DNA of 64,000 bases from JAQBVV01 sp965249205 (GTDB lineage: Bacteria; Acidobacteriota; Vicinamibacteria; Vicinamibacterales; UBA2999), in the NCBI GenBank assembly GCA_965249205.1, contig CBDFLL010000006.1, forward strand, positions 62,001 to 126,000, read 5' to 3'. Position 1 is the stretch's first letter; the number at the start of each line of letters is the position of its first letter. The notes beneath the pieces are model-generated. The model was not told the DNA's origin, searched no databases, and worked only from the letters and a program-made list of their open reading frames with translations. Below, in pieces: positions 26,704 to 35,397 of the stretch. A program made the position numbers and the translations under genes.

Positions 26704-28155
26704 ATGGGTAAGCCCACAGGTTTCATCGAGATCGAGCGGAAGAAGCACCCGACGCGGCCCGTGGAGGAGCGGATCCAGGACTGGCGCGAGGTGTACCTGC
26801 CGTACGCGGACAACGACCTGCAGAGTCAGGGCGCCCGCTGCATGGACTGTGGCATTCCGTTCTGTCATCAGGGATGCCCGCTTGGCAACCTCATCCCCGA
26901 TTGGAACGATCTCGTCTATCACGATCGGTGGCGGACGGCGATCGATCGCCTCCACTCGACGAACAATTTCCCTGAGTTCACAGGACGTCTGTGCCCGGCA
27001 CCGTGCGAGGGCTCATGCGTGCTCGATATCAGCCAGGATCCGGTGACAATCAAAGCGATCGAGGTGTCGATCATCGATCGCGCTTTCGCCGAGGGCTGGG
27101 TCACGGCGCAGGCACCATCGACGCGCACCGGAAAGCGCGTGGCGGTCGTGGGCTCGGGCCCGGCGGGCCTCGCCGCGGCCGACCAGCTCAACCGCGCCGG
27201 GCATACGATCACGGTCTTCGAGAAGTCCGACCGCATCGGAGGATTGCTCCGATACGGCATCCCCGAGTTCAAGATGGAAAAGCGCGTGCTTGACCGTCGC
27301 CTGGCGCTGCTTGAGACCGAGGGCGTGATCTTCAAGGGTGGCGTGGATGTTGGTGTCGATCTGACTGTCGACCAGTTGCGCGCCCGGCATGACGCTGTCC
27401 TGCTTGCGGGCGGCGCCGGTCAGCCGCGAGACTTGAGAGCAGAGGGTCGCGAACTCTCAGGCATTCACTTCGCCATGGAGTATCTGACGCTCCAGAATCG
27501 CCGCTGCGAGGGCGACGTGATCGACGACGGGCAGTTCGTCACCGCCAACGGCAGGCATGTTGTCATCATCGGTGGCGGCGACACCGGGGCAGACTGCCTG
27601 GGCACCGCGCATCGGCAGGGGGCCAAGTCGGTGACGCAGATCGAATTATTGCCGCGACCGCCGGCCGAGAGGGCCTCCGACAATCCGTGGCCGCAGTGGC
27701 CCCACATCTTCCGCGTGTCCCCGGCGCACGAAGAGGGGGGCGAGCGTCTGTTCGCGGTGTCCACCGAGGGTTTTGTCGGCGACGCGAATGGAGCCGTTCA
27801 GGCTCTGCGGGCGATTCGGGTGAGGAAGACCCGCGTTGACGGACGCGACAAGCTTGATTCGGTGCCAGCCTCAGAGTTCGAGATTCCTGGTGACCTGGTC
27901 CTGCTGGCGATGGGGTTCGTCGGACCTGAACGCGGCCCGCTCCTCACCGACCTTGGCGTGACGTTGACGGACCGCGGCAACGTCTGGAGAGACGGCCGGT
28001 GGACCAGCGTGCCAGGTGTCTTTGCCGCCGGCGACATGCAGCGGGGGCAGTCGCTGATCGTCTGGGCGATCGCCGACGGTCGATCCGCGGCTCGCGGTAT
28101 CGACCAGTGCCAGGTGTCTTTGCCGCCGGCGACATGCAGCGGGGGCAGTCGCTGA
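26704..28155 (+). CDS. gltD: glutamate synthase, small subunit, C-terminus altered by a tandem duplication
   Basis: 483 residues. GltD is the FAD/NAD(P)H-binding, Fe-S subunit that passes electrons to GltB. The N-terminal cluster ligands are CMDCGIPFCHQGCP and CPAPCEGSC; FAD binding is GSGPAGLAAA (about 150); the second dinucleotide site is GGGDTGADC; and PGVFAAGDMQRGQSL closes the FAD site. A 98-bp direct duplication (28010-28205) shifts the frame after GIDQ. The native tail YLMGESTLPAPLA is replaced by about 15 unrelated residues ending at 28155. All cofactor motifs remain, so activity is probably retained. GGAGG lies 2 nt before the ATG. Confidence 0.93.
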   Translation: MGKPTGFIEIERKKHPTRPVEERIQDWREVYLPYADNDLQSQGARCMDCGIPFCHQGCPLGNLIPDWNDLVYHDRWRTAIDRLHSTNNFPEFTGRLCPAPCEGSCVLDISQDPVTIKAIEVSIIDRAFAEGWVTAQAPSTRTGKRVAVVGSGPAGLAAADQLNRAGHTITVFEKSDRIGGLLRYGIPEFKMEKRVLDRRLALLETEGVIFKGGVDVGVDLTVDQLRARHDAVLLAGGAGQPRDLRAEGRELSGIHFAMEYLTLQNRRCEGDVIDDGQFVTANGRHVVIIGGGDTGADCLGTAHRQGAKSVTQIELLPRPPAERASDNPWPQWPHIFRVSPAHEEGGERLFAVSTEGFVGDANGAVQALRAIRVRKTRVDGRDKLDSVPASEFEIPGDLVLLAMGFVGPERGPLLTDLGVTLTDRGNVWRDGRWTSVPGVFAAGDMQRGQSLIVWAIADGRSAARGIDQCQVSLPPATCSGGSR

Positions 28156-28205
28156 TCGTCTGGGCGATCGCCGACGGTCGATCCGCGGCTCGCGGTATCG
28201 ACCAG
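28010..28205 (+). repeat. 98-bp perfect tandem duplication inside gltD
   Basis: Unit 28010-28107 is repeated at 28108-28205 with no visible difference. GACCAG occurs at both borders and just before the first unit, so slippage or recombination at this short homology can explain it. 98 is not a multiple of three, so it shifts the gltD frame. Confidence 0.9.
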
Positions 28206-28243
28206 TATCTGATGGGGGAGTCGACCTTGCCGGCTCCGCTCGC

Positions 28244-28409
28244 CTAGCAGCCCGTGGTGGAAGTCCAACGGCATTCGACGAGCGATGCATCCTCGCGGTC
28301 TGCGTTGCTCCTCCCTCAAATATGGCCAATATTCTCGGTCGTCGCGCCCTGTTCGCGAGGCGCCTCACTCGTCTCGGTGCCACGCCGGACTTTCACCACG
28401 GACTGCTAG
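28244..28409. mobile_element. MITE-like element, family B, copy 1
   Basis: A 158-bp unit between two CTAG sequences (28244-28247, 28406-28409). Terminal inverted repeats are CAGCCCGTGGTGGAAGTCC and the complement of GGACTTTCACCACGGACTG, about 17 of 19 matching. The left CTAG contains the ancestral TAG stop of gltD. A second copy lies at 61018-61179. It is non-coding; a similar reading frame in both copies is a by-product of sequence identity. Confidence 0.75.
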
Positions 28410-28437
28410 TGCCTCGCCCTCCGCTCCCAGGTTCCTG

Positions 28438-29448
28438 ATGTCCGTCCGCGACGTACTCATCATCGGTGCCGGGCCTTCCGGTCTCGCGACCGCCATCGCC
28501 GCCAAGCAGCGCGGCCTCGACTACGTGCTGGTTGAGAAGGGGGTGCTGGTCAACGGCATCTTCAACTTTCCGACGCACATGGTGTTCTTCACCACGCCCG
28601 AGTTGCTGGAGATTGGCGGACTCCCTCTCGTCACGCCGTATGAGAAGCCGACACGTCTTGAAGCATTGCGGTACTACCGCCGCGTCGTCGATACCTACGA
28701 CCTGCAGATTTCGTTTCACGAGAGGGTCGTCGACATCGAACGCGAGGACGACGTGTTCGTCGTGACGACCGAGGACGGGAAGGGGACGCGTCGCGCGCGA
28801 CAGGCGCGCGCCGTCGTGCTCGCGATCGGGTACTACGACTATCCGAACTATTTGGGTATTCCCGGTGAAGATCTGCCGCACGTGTCGCACTACTACTCAG
28901 ATCCCCACCCGTACTATCGTCAGCGCGTCGTGATCGTGGGCGGGAAGAATTCAGCGGCCGAGACGGCTCTTGAGTTGTTTCGCGCAGGCGCGCACGTGAC
29001 CCTCGTGCATCGGCATGCGACGCTGGGAGATTCGATCAAGTACTGGGTTAGGCCGGACATCGACAACCGCATCAAGGCCGGATCGGTCGCGGCGCGATTC
29101 GAAACGCGCGTGGTCGAGATCACGTCAAGCGCAGTGATCGTCGAAAAGACCGGCGGGAGCGGCGACGGCGCGGATTCCGGCCGCGAAACGATCCCGGCGG
29201 AAGCCGTCTTCCTGCTGACGGGCTACACGCCCGACGTGGAGTTGATGCGCCGTGCAGGTATCGACTGCGATGCCGAGACGCTCGCACCGGCGCTGGACCC
29301 GGAGACGTTCGAGACCAACGTGCCCAAGCTGTTCATCGCGGGCGGCGCCACCGCCGGTCGGCACACGGGCTCCATTTTTATCGAGAACGGGCGTTTTCAT
29401 GGAGAGCGCATTATCAAGGTGCTGTCCGAACGTCTCGCGCAAGAGTAG
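28438..29448 (+). CDS. ypdA: YpdA-family thiol disulfide reductase
   Basis: 336 residues from MSVRDVLIIG. FAD-binding GAGPSGLATA lies at about 10-19 and the NAD(P)H site VIVGGKNSAAETALEL lies mid-protein. The conserved 'FNFPTHMVFFTTPELLEIGG' block and the C-terminal LFIAGGATAGRHTGSIFIENGR are typical of YpdA, which reduces bacillithiol disulfide in Firmicutes. In this lineage the thiol partner may be bacillithiol or a related compound. The usual redox CxxC of thioredoxin reductases is absent, as expected for the family. A family B MITE separates it from gltD. Confidence 0.88.
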   Translation: MSVRDVLIIGAGPSGLATAIAAKQRGLDYVLVEKGVLVNGIFNFPTHMVFFTTPELLEIGGLPLVTPYEKPTRLEALRYYRRVVDTYDLQISFHERVVDIEREDDVFVVTTEDGKGTRRARQARAVVLAIGYYDYPNYLGIPGEDLPHVSHYYSDPHPYYRQRVVIVGGKNSAAETALELFRAGAHVTLVHRHATLGDSIKYWVRPDIDNRIKAGSVAARFETRVVEITSSAVIVEKTGGSGDGADSGRETIPAEAVFLLTGYTPDVELMRRAGIDCDAETLAPALDPETFETNVPKLFIAGGATAGRHTGSIFIENGRFHGERIIKVLSERLAQE

Positions 29449-30032
29449 GTTTCGTAACCTTGAACGGCTTGTGCTAGCGGCCGTCCCTGCGACTTTTTCT
29501 TGCTCTTCTTGCTGCACTTGCCGCGCTTCGCCGCGAACTCGGAAGTGGCGTCGTGGCCGCGGGCGTGCCGGCCTGCGCCACCGGCTCCGCCTGCCGGGAC
29601 ATCGCGCTTCGACTCGGTACCCTGACGATCTTGCGTCGACTATCAGCCAACTCGCAACCGAGCCTGTCAGGCGCAATCGGACCTTCCGTGGTGATCCGCA
29701 CGATCGTCTGCACATGGAAGGAAGTCGACGCGGAAGACTCGCTTCGCGCGATGTCCGGATCTCCCCGTCGGCATGCTCCGACGGCGGCGCCGCCCGGCAC
29801 GCCCGCGGCTGCGAACAGGCCAGCGTTCCCCCGCAAACCTCTTGGAACAGGGAACTGAAACTTGGGATTTAGGGACAGTTCCATCGGCCTGGACGGCTGT
29901 CCCGCAGACGGGTGTTTTGGGGGGACGGGGGGGACGCCTGGCGCAGGGGCCCGACGGCCCCTTCAGTAAACACTGCGCGACAAGTCAGGACTAATGCGGC
30001 GAGCGCGGGATCTTGGAAGGACCGGACGGCCG
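29449..30032. other. region without a convincing gene
   Basis: 584 bp. A minus-strand frame (29474-29884, 136 codons) ends in an Arg/Ala-rich tail (ARKSRRDGR) and could be a degenerate or unusual basic protein, but its N-terminal half has no protein-like character. From about 29870 the sequence is repetitive and G-rich, and it holds the right arm of a family C repeat at 29967-29981. Confidence 0.4.
29967..29981. repeat. family C palindromic repeat, right arm only
   Basis: TAAACACTGCGCGAC is identical to the right arm of the family C copy at 53264-53278. No left arm is recognisable nearby, so it is a partial copy or a recombination scar. Confidence 0.5.
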
Positions 30033-30075
30033 TCAGTTCGTCGGCACCAGCCGCCGCATTTCCTTCGAACCAGGA
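30033..30075 (-). pseudogene. last codons of a kinase/TolB-propeller gene (remnant)
   Basis: The minus strand reads WFE, a one-base frame break, then EMRRLVPTN and stop. This matches the ending WFEELRRLVPVN of the intact kinase at 39565-42294. Only about 43 bases survive. Confidence 0.55.
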
Positions 30076-30143
30076 TAGCGTCGGTCACCTCTGTTGCTCG
30101 ACGAGAAACACTCTGTTGACCCACTTGCTCCGTCCCAGATAGA

Positions 30144-30173
30144 TTGGTCTCCAAATTAACAGCTTTCTATAGT
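30144..30173 (+). promoter_or_regulatory. promoter of the AT-rich cysteine-rich gene
   Basis: TTGGTC and TATAGT are 18 bp apart, 37 nt before the ATG at 30211, in a stretch much richer in A+T than the genome around it. Confidence 0.5.
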
Positions 30174-30635
30174 TCGAATACCTAAAACTAAATAGAGGAA
30201 CTTGAAAAGCATGAATAAAAAAACAGACTACCCTTTGTATGAAGGAGATTCCCTCTTTCAAACCAAACTGGATAAGGAAATGATAGGAGCATTAGACGAT
30301 ATAGTTAAACAAACAAGACTATCACAAGATGGAGTTGTGTACGCGATATTTGACAAGGTACTAAATTCATCTAAGACCAAAGATGAAATTTTCAAAGCAT
30401 TCCTTAAGACCGAGGGTCAAAGAAAAAGGAGAGGTGGAGGATGTAGGGGGCAAGAATGCACTGGCGTTGGGAATTCAGGGCAAATTTTCCCAGGAGCTTG
30501 TCTTGACGGATGTCCTCCAGCTCCTCTAGCAGATCGAGATGCAAAAGATTGGGCGAGACGCGGTGCAAATGCTAACTGTCCTGACGACTGTATATGTGAA
30601 AACGGAGTTTACGTAGATATAATCCCACCACCTAG

Positions 30636-31930
30636 CAGGCTGCTGAAAAACTCCGTGAAATGGGATCGACAGATCGATCCCGGCGTACTACCATGCTCCC
30701 AACACCGCTGAAGGGAGCCCCATCATGCGCGGACACGATGAGCAAAGCACTCACATGTTCAGCTACCTGTCGCCGGAACAGCGCGTACCAGCCGACCATC
30801 CGCTCCGCGCGGTTCGCGCGCTGACGGACGAAGCGCTGAGAACGATGTCGCGCAGGTTCGCCGGCCTGTACGCCAACACAGGGCGTCCGTCGATCCCGCC
30901 GGAACAGCTGCTGCGCGCGTTGTTGCTGCAGGTGCTCTACACGGTGCGGAGCGAGCGGCTGCTGATGGAAGAGCTCAATTACAACCTGCTGTTCCGCTGG
31001 TTCGTGGGCTTGAATTTGGACGACCCGGTTTGGCATCCCACCACGTTTACCAAGAATCGCGACCGGCTGCTGGCGGGCGATCTCGCGGCCGCCTTCTTTG
31101 ATGCGGTGCAGGCCCACGCGCGGGCGGCCGGGCTGCTCTCGGACGAACACTTCACTGTGGATGGGACCCAATTGGAAGCGTGGGCCAGCCTGAAGAGCTT
31201 TCGGTGCCGGGACGCGGCGGAGAGCGACCCGCCCGATGACCCCGGGAATCCCACGGTCAACTTCCACGGGGAGCGGCGGCGCAACGACACGCACCAGTCG
31301 ACGACCGATCCGGAGGCGATGCTGCCTCGGAAGGGCCAGGGGAAGGAAGCCAAGCTGGCGTATCTGGGCCACGTGCTGCTGGACAATCGACAGGGACTTG
31401 TCGCCAACGTCTGCGCGACTCACGCGACGGGGACCGCCGAACGCGAGGCAGCGGCGCTGTTGCTGGAGGCCAGCGCGCCGCCGGGCAGCACGGTCGGGGC
31501 GGACAAGGGCTACGATGTGGCAAGCTTTGTGGCCGCTGTCCGTATCCGGGCCGTCACGCCCCACGTTGCTCAGAAGGTCCGCTGGAGTGCGATCGATGGC
31601 CGGACCACGCGGCATGCGGGCTATCACGTCAGTCAGCGGAAACGGAAACTCGTAGAACAGGTCTTTGGCTGGATGAAGACCGTCGGCGGCTTGCGCAAAC
31701 TCCGGCATCGCGGTGTCGCCCTCGTGGATTGGCAGCTTACCTTCGCCGCCACGGTCTATAACTTGGTCCGGCTGCGGAATCTGGAGGCGAGGTGTCCCTG
31801 ATCACCGGCCGCGCGTGTCGCCGGCCCCTTGATCGGGGCCAGCGCACAGCCGTGCGCACCGTTGTCGGTCGGTGGTGACTCGCATGATCCTTAGAAAACG
31901 GCCCGATCACCCGGGTTCTTCAGCAGCCTG
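30636..31930 (+). mobile_element. IS5-type insertion sequence, copy 1
   Basis: 1295 bp with 12-bp terminal inverted repeats CAGGCTGCTGAA and CTAG duplicated on both sides (30632-30635, 31931-31934), as for the IS5 group. Two more copies of identical length lie at 46932-48226 and 57667-58961, both in the opposite orientation. They differ from this one by a single noticed base in the transposase gene. Confidence 0.92.
30725..31801 (+). CDS. IS5-family DDE transposase (copy 1)
   Basis: 358 residues, intact. The N-terminal DUF772-type helical domain begins FSYLSPEQRVPADHPLR. Catalytic aspartates are in FTVDGTQLEAWAS (about residue 142) and VGADKGYD; the glutamate is in KRKLVEQVFGWMK. The NDTHQSTTDPEA segment is typical of the family. 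GGGAG lies 9 nt before the ATG. Confidence 0.93.
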   Translation: MRGHDEQSTHMFSYLSPEQRVPADHPLRAVRALTDEALRTMSRRFAGLYANTGRPSIPPEQLLRALLLQVLYTVRSERLLMEELNYNLLFRWFVGLNLDDPVWHPTTFTKNRDRLLAGDLAAAFFDAVQAHARAAGLLSDEHFTVDGTQLEAWASLKSFRCRDAAESDPPDDPGNPTVNFHGERRRNDTHQSTTDPEAMLPRKGQGKEAKLAYLGHVLLDNRQGLVANVCATHATGTAEREAAALLLEASAPPGSTVGADKGYDVASFVAAVRIRAVTPHVAQKVRWSAIDGRTTRHAGYHVSQRKRKLVEQVFGWMKTVGGLRKLRHRGVALVDWQLTFAATVYNLVRLRNLEARCP

Positions 31931-32069
31931 CTAGATGTAGGACAGTTGTACTGCAGGATGGCACTTCGATGTGTCTTGTTAGCGCACGTTTTAGATACAC
32001 TGGAGAATGTGTAGACCCATAGCGATGTCACATCCTTCATGAAAGATTATGGCTGTGACCGCCAGCCAT

Positions 32070-32140
32070 CCCATCCCGCCTACGCCGATCTGGGCGGTGA
32101 TCTCGTAGACGCCGAAACGCGTGCCGGGAGTCAGGGACAA
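32070..32140 (-). pseudogene. first codons of a LTPGTR-type kinase (remnant)
   Basis: From TTG 32140 the minus strand reads LSLTPGTRFGVYEITAQIG and then VGGMG, the start and glycine loop of the kinase family. Sense is lost right after the loop. TATAAT at 32148-32153 lies 7 nt before the TTG, the same leaderless layout as in the intact kinase genes. Confidence 0.65.
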
Positions 32141-32180
32141 GTGGCTGATTATAAGGGCCGAGAACTCCTTCACGGTCACC

Positions 32181-32768
32181 CTAGGCCGATACCATTCTGG
32201 CCAGCCAACTATTAAACGCAATCCACGACTGTGTCTTGGAAATTATCTGCCGTACCACCGATGACTCCAGAGCGAGAACGGCGAGTCCTGTAACGTAAAC
32301 CGGATGGACAATTCGACGCCGCACGAGATCGTAAGCCACAGCAATGAGAATCGGGGATGTCCACAGGATATATACAAGCCAAAGACCCAAAACCACATCC
32401 CCCCGACAGCTGCGATCAATAACGACGTAGTTGCCACAATCATTGGGCGTTTGTGCAGCTCTGGAACTTTGCGGAAGTAGATCGCGGCCCCAAAGAAAGG
32501 TGCGAATACGATCATGTCAAGGAGTGCGCCAATTCCTAAGAAAACAGTCTGGGTCTGTGCAAGTTGGTCGGCGCGCACTCTGATATAAAACATCCCGAAA
32601 TTCACCATCAGGCCGACCACGATCAACAGCACGCCATAGTAGATCGCCAAGGTTCCAATCTGCATGTGCAACGCCAGTCGCCCGGTTGCAGCAAACCCAT
32701 ACCTGGGAAATGAACAGAGCCAGCCAGCCAACATATACGGCGGCGCCCCAGGCACTCGTGTCAGCCAT
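32181..32768 (-). pseudogene. multi-frameshifted inner-membrane protein
   Basis: Three consecutive minus-strand frames together give a familiar uncharacterised acidobacterial membrane protein: WLALFISQ (first frame), then LAIYYGVLLIVVGLMVNFG ... AAIYFRKVPELHKRPMIVAT (second), then LVYILWTSPILIAVAYD ... IVHPVYVTGLAVL (third). About five or six helices are recognisable. The N-terminus also looks short. At least two indels separate the frames, near 32700 and 32395. It is too broken for a single sequencing error; probably decayed. Confidence 0.65.
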
Positions 32769-32996
32769 CTTCCACGATCGCAAAGGCGCGATTACTCCTG
32801 AGTGACCGGGTGAATTCAGGGGGTCGATGCAACATGAGCCCAGGGTGCCGGGGGTGAGGGTCACGTGACGTGGATCGGGCGGATGTAATATTTGCGGACC
32901 ACAACGGAGTTTTCAGCAGGCACAGGCTGCTGATCGCCTGACATCCGGCGGCGCGACCAGGTTTGATGCAGCCTCTCAGCCAGAGCAGCGTCCTGG

Positions 32997-33998
32997 TCAG
33001 CGCGAACCAGGCGTGCGAGCCTTCAGCGCAGGAACATCCTCTGATGTGATTCCCGGGTAATTCTCGAATCCGATGTTGTAAAGAATCTCCGGGTCCCTGT
33101 TACCTTCGAAGCAGGAGTCTTCCCAGATCTCGAAATCTGTCGTCGTGTGCCGCGTCAACACAAACGCGATCGTGAACGGTCGGGTGTACGCGAGCGGGTC
33201 GTCCACCGTGGCCCCGTAGGCGATCGTGTTCCGATCGAGCATCGTAAAGCGCTCGGTCACGGTCGCAGCATCCGTATAGAACGTACCCCGCCGGTCCAGA
33301 AACACGCGGCCGTTCTGGTTGGTGGTTTCGACAACCAGGGTATTACCCTCCCACTTGCCACGCGCGTCCCCCAGCCAGAGTCGGATGGTCTCTGCGATAG
33401 GCGGACGGCCGTCCGTGGCGATGACCCGAAAAGCGTGCGCCTCCTCGGACAGGATCGTGATGGACTCGGGAGCTTGAAGAATCTTGTAGACCCCCGCCTC
33501 ATACATAAAGCGCGGCACGCCCGACAAGAAGCAGAGCGTATTGTGGTCGATGTATCTGGCTTCGTTCTCTCTTCTCTGAACTTCCGCCCAGGGCTGCAGT
33601 GGAAGCCTTCCGTCCGGAGGGTCGACGATCATGCTCTTTCCCGGCGCCGCATCTTGCGGACGTCCTCTGCCGATTCCAATCCGCGCGCGGTTGTCCCAGG
33701 GCGCTTGGAGGTCTTCTTTCGCCTCCGTCCCATGACGCCAGGAACCGCTGAAGTCCGGTCTGCCGTCCGCGGTGCGGGGGGGATCGAATGCCGTCGCGTT
33801 TTCCTGGGCACACCGCCAGAACAGAGCCGGGTCGTCGGATGCGCAAGTGTGTTCCGGCTCGGATGCCTCCTGGCTCAGCGTGGCGGCCGTGCTGGGGGTT
33901 TCGACCTGGGACACCTGGTCGGCGGCCGCTCGTGGTGGCAGCACCAACACCGCGGCCGCAGCTCCCGCGATGCTCAACATGGCGAACCGACTGCCCAT
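32997..33998 (-). CDS. secreted protein of an uncharacterised acidobacterial family
   Basis: 333 residues with a signal peptide (LSIAGAAAAVLVLPP, cleavage near AAADQ). AGGGAGA precedes the ATG. The mature part has TADGRPDFSGSW near its start, 'ARYIDHNTLCFLSGVPRFMYE' in the centre (written as a landmark), and ends with 'DDPLAYTRPFTIAF' and CFEGNRDPE. These strings are common to many exported acidobacterial proteins of unknown role, often beta-sheet rich. It is intact and sits between two decayed genes. Confidence 0.7.
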   Translation of the reverse strand: MGSRFAMLSIAGAAAAVLVLPPRAAADQVSQVETPSTAATLSQEASEPEHTCASDDPALFWRCAQENATAFDPPRTADGRPDFSGSWRHGTEAKEDLQAPWDNRARIGIGRGRPQDAAPGKSMIVDPPDGRLPLQPWAEVQRRENEARYIDHNTLCFLSGVPRFMYEAGVYKILQAPESITILSEEAHAFRVIATDGRPPIAETIRLWLGDARGKWEGNTLVVETTNQNGRVFLDRRGTFYTDAATVTERFTMLDRNTIAYGATVDDPLAYTRPFTIAFVLTRHTTTDFEIWEDSCFEGNRDPEILYNIGFENYPGITSEDVPALKARTPGSR

Positions 33999-34414
33999 CT
34001 TACGTCTCCCTAATCATCGCTCCCGTGATCCGTCCGACTCCGCCACTAGGGATGGAACCAGTTGGGCCTACGCTGTATGAGTGGCAAGCGCCACTGGCTG
34101 GGTCTTTTCCATGAAGACCCTCATCGGCACTGTCATCCAAGCTCGTCGGCGGTATTGTTCCAGGGCAGACGGTCGGCGGTCAACTCCACGATGGGTGCTC
34201 GCGCCATTCGCTGTTGGTAGTGCGACGTTAAGACCTTACGGTGTAATAGATTACAGTCCGACATAGCGCCTGTGACCGAAGCTGTGGCGTAAGCGTCTTT
34301 CTGGCAAGGGAATACGTTCACATCACCAACAGTCAACGGCGCAAGCACCCCGGCCCGGATAGGTAAACGCTATGCGACTACTGAGGACCAATGTGCCGAA
34401 TACGGGCACGCGGG
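33999..34414. other. intergenic region without a gene
   Basis: 416 bp. The only recognisable item is a degenerate right arm of the family C repeat (TAAACGCTATGCGAC, 34364-34378). No reading frame with protein-like content is seen. Confidence 0.4.
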
Positions 34415-34540
34415 TCAGTTCGTCGGCACGTTCTGGACCACGATGACCTTGGGTGCGGCGTCCGTGTTACTCCCCGTGTCTCCAATCTTGACCATGGCGA
34501 AACGTCCATCCGGGGACTCGCGGGTCGAAGAGCTTGCTCC
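34415..34540 (-). pseudogene. C-terminal tail of a kinase/TolB-propeller gene (remnant)
   Basis: The minus strand reads ESPDGRFAMVKIGDTGS ... APKVIVVQN and VPTN before TGA 34417. This is the standard ending of LTPGTR kinases, with the WFEELKRL part deleted. The upstream border coincides with the stop of the alcohol dehydrogenase gene. Confidence 0.65.
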
Positions 34541-35397
34541 AGCAGCGACTACAGCCGCGCTGTCGGCTTCTCACCAGCGTCGCCAATTGCGATTACGACC
34601 GCCCCCAGGCGCTGTTCGGTCTCGACCAGACGATGCGCGTCGGGCGCTTGCTCCATGGGAAAGGCCCGATCGACGATCGGTCCAATCTGTCCACCTTCAA
34701 TCATCTTCGTGAGCGCCAATAGCTCCTCTCTCGACTCCCGAGCGAACGCGAACGTGGCCGTCTTGCTCGTCAGCCAGGTTGTCAGCAGCGAGCGCAGCAT
34801 GACCGACAGGCGGGGATTGCCGCACAGATAGCGCCCGTTGGGATTGAGAGCCTTGACACACGCGGAATAGGAACTCCCTGGAACCATGTCGAAGATGACG
34901 TCATAGGTCTGGCCGCGGCCCGCAAAATCCTCCTTCGTATAGTCGACGAAGTGATCCGCGCCAAGTCGGCGCACCAGCCCCTCCTTGATGGTGGCATCAA
35001 CGGCCGTGACTTCCGCGCCCATAGACTTCGCGATCTGCACCGCATGCAAGCCGATGCTGCCGCCCGCCCCGTTGATAAGCACTCGTTCTCCAGCGCGAAT
35101 CGTCGCCCGTCGCATGAAGTGCAGCGCGTTCAGCCCACCCAGCGGCACCGCGGCCGCTTCCGCGAAACTCATGTTCTGGGGCATTGCGACAATGGTATTG
35201 CCCTCCGGCAGCGCCACATACTCGCCATAGGCTCCGAAGCGCACCCCAGCCGTGCCGTAGACCCGATCGCCAACCGAGAACGTGGTGACGGCCTTCCCGA
35301 CCGATGCGATCTCTCCAGAGAAATAGCCACCGAGGATCGGGCGCCTGGGTCGCCTTACGGGCCGTGTCAACGTCCGTGAGACAACCGGTTTCAGAGT

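Larger units (their letters stand above)
30211..32022 (+). pseudogene. foreign AT-rich gene for a cysteine-rich protein, split by IS5 copy 1
   Basis: Part one (30211-30635) and part two (31935-32022) join in frame when the IS and one CTAG are removed, giving 170 codons and a stop TAG at 32020. The first 75 or so residues are cysteine-free and helical (LFQTKLDKEMIGALDDIVKQ). After an RKRRGGG junction the rest contains ten cysteines (for example GACLDGC and NCPDDCIC) and is Gly/Pro-rich. AGAGGA lies 11 nt before the ATG. The layout suggests a leader plus a disulfide- or modification-rich core, as in some peptide precursors, but no known family is recognised and no maturation gene is adjacent. 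A+T content and codon use point to horizontal transfer. As assembled, the product runs a few codons into the IS. Confidence 0.6.

Noticed and set aside
28285..28437. N-terminal extension of YpdA and a similar frame at 61051
   Set aside because: Both are translations of the family B MITE; YpdA homologues start at MSVRDVLIIG.
29474..29884. 136-codon minus-strand frame ending in a basic tail
   Set aside because: The N-terminal half has no protein character and no ribosome site; noted as uncertain in the regional entry rather than called a gene.
30632..31708. 358-codon antisense frame inside the IS5 copies (also 47154-48230 and 57889-58965)
   Set aside because: It lies opposite the transposase gene in all copies, is Arg/Gln-rich and has no domain; a G+C-driven antisense frame.
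32900..32935. Sequence GGAGTTTTCAGCAGGC resembling an IS5 end
   Set aside because: Only about 15 bases agree and no partner end is nearby; could be a relic or chance.
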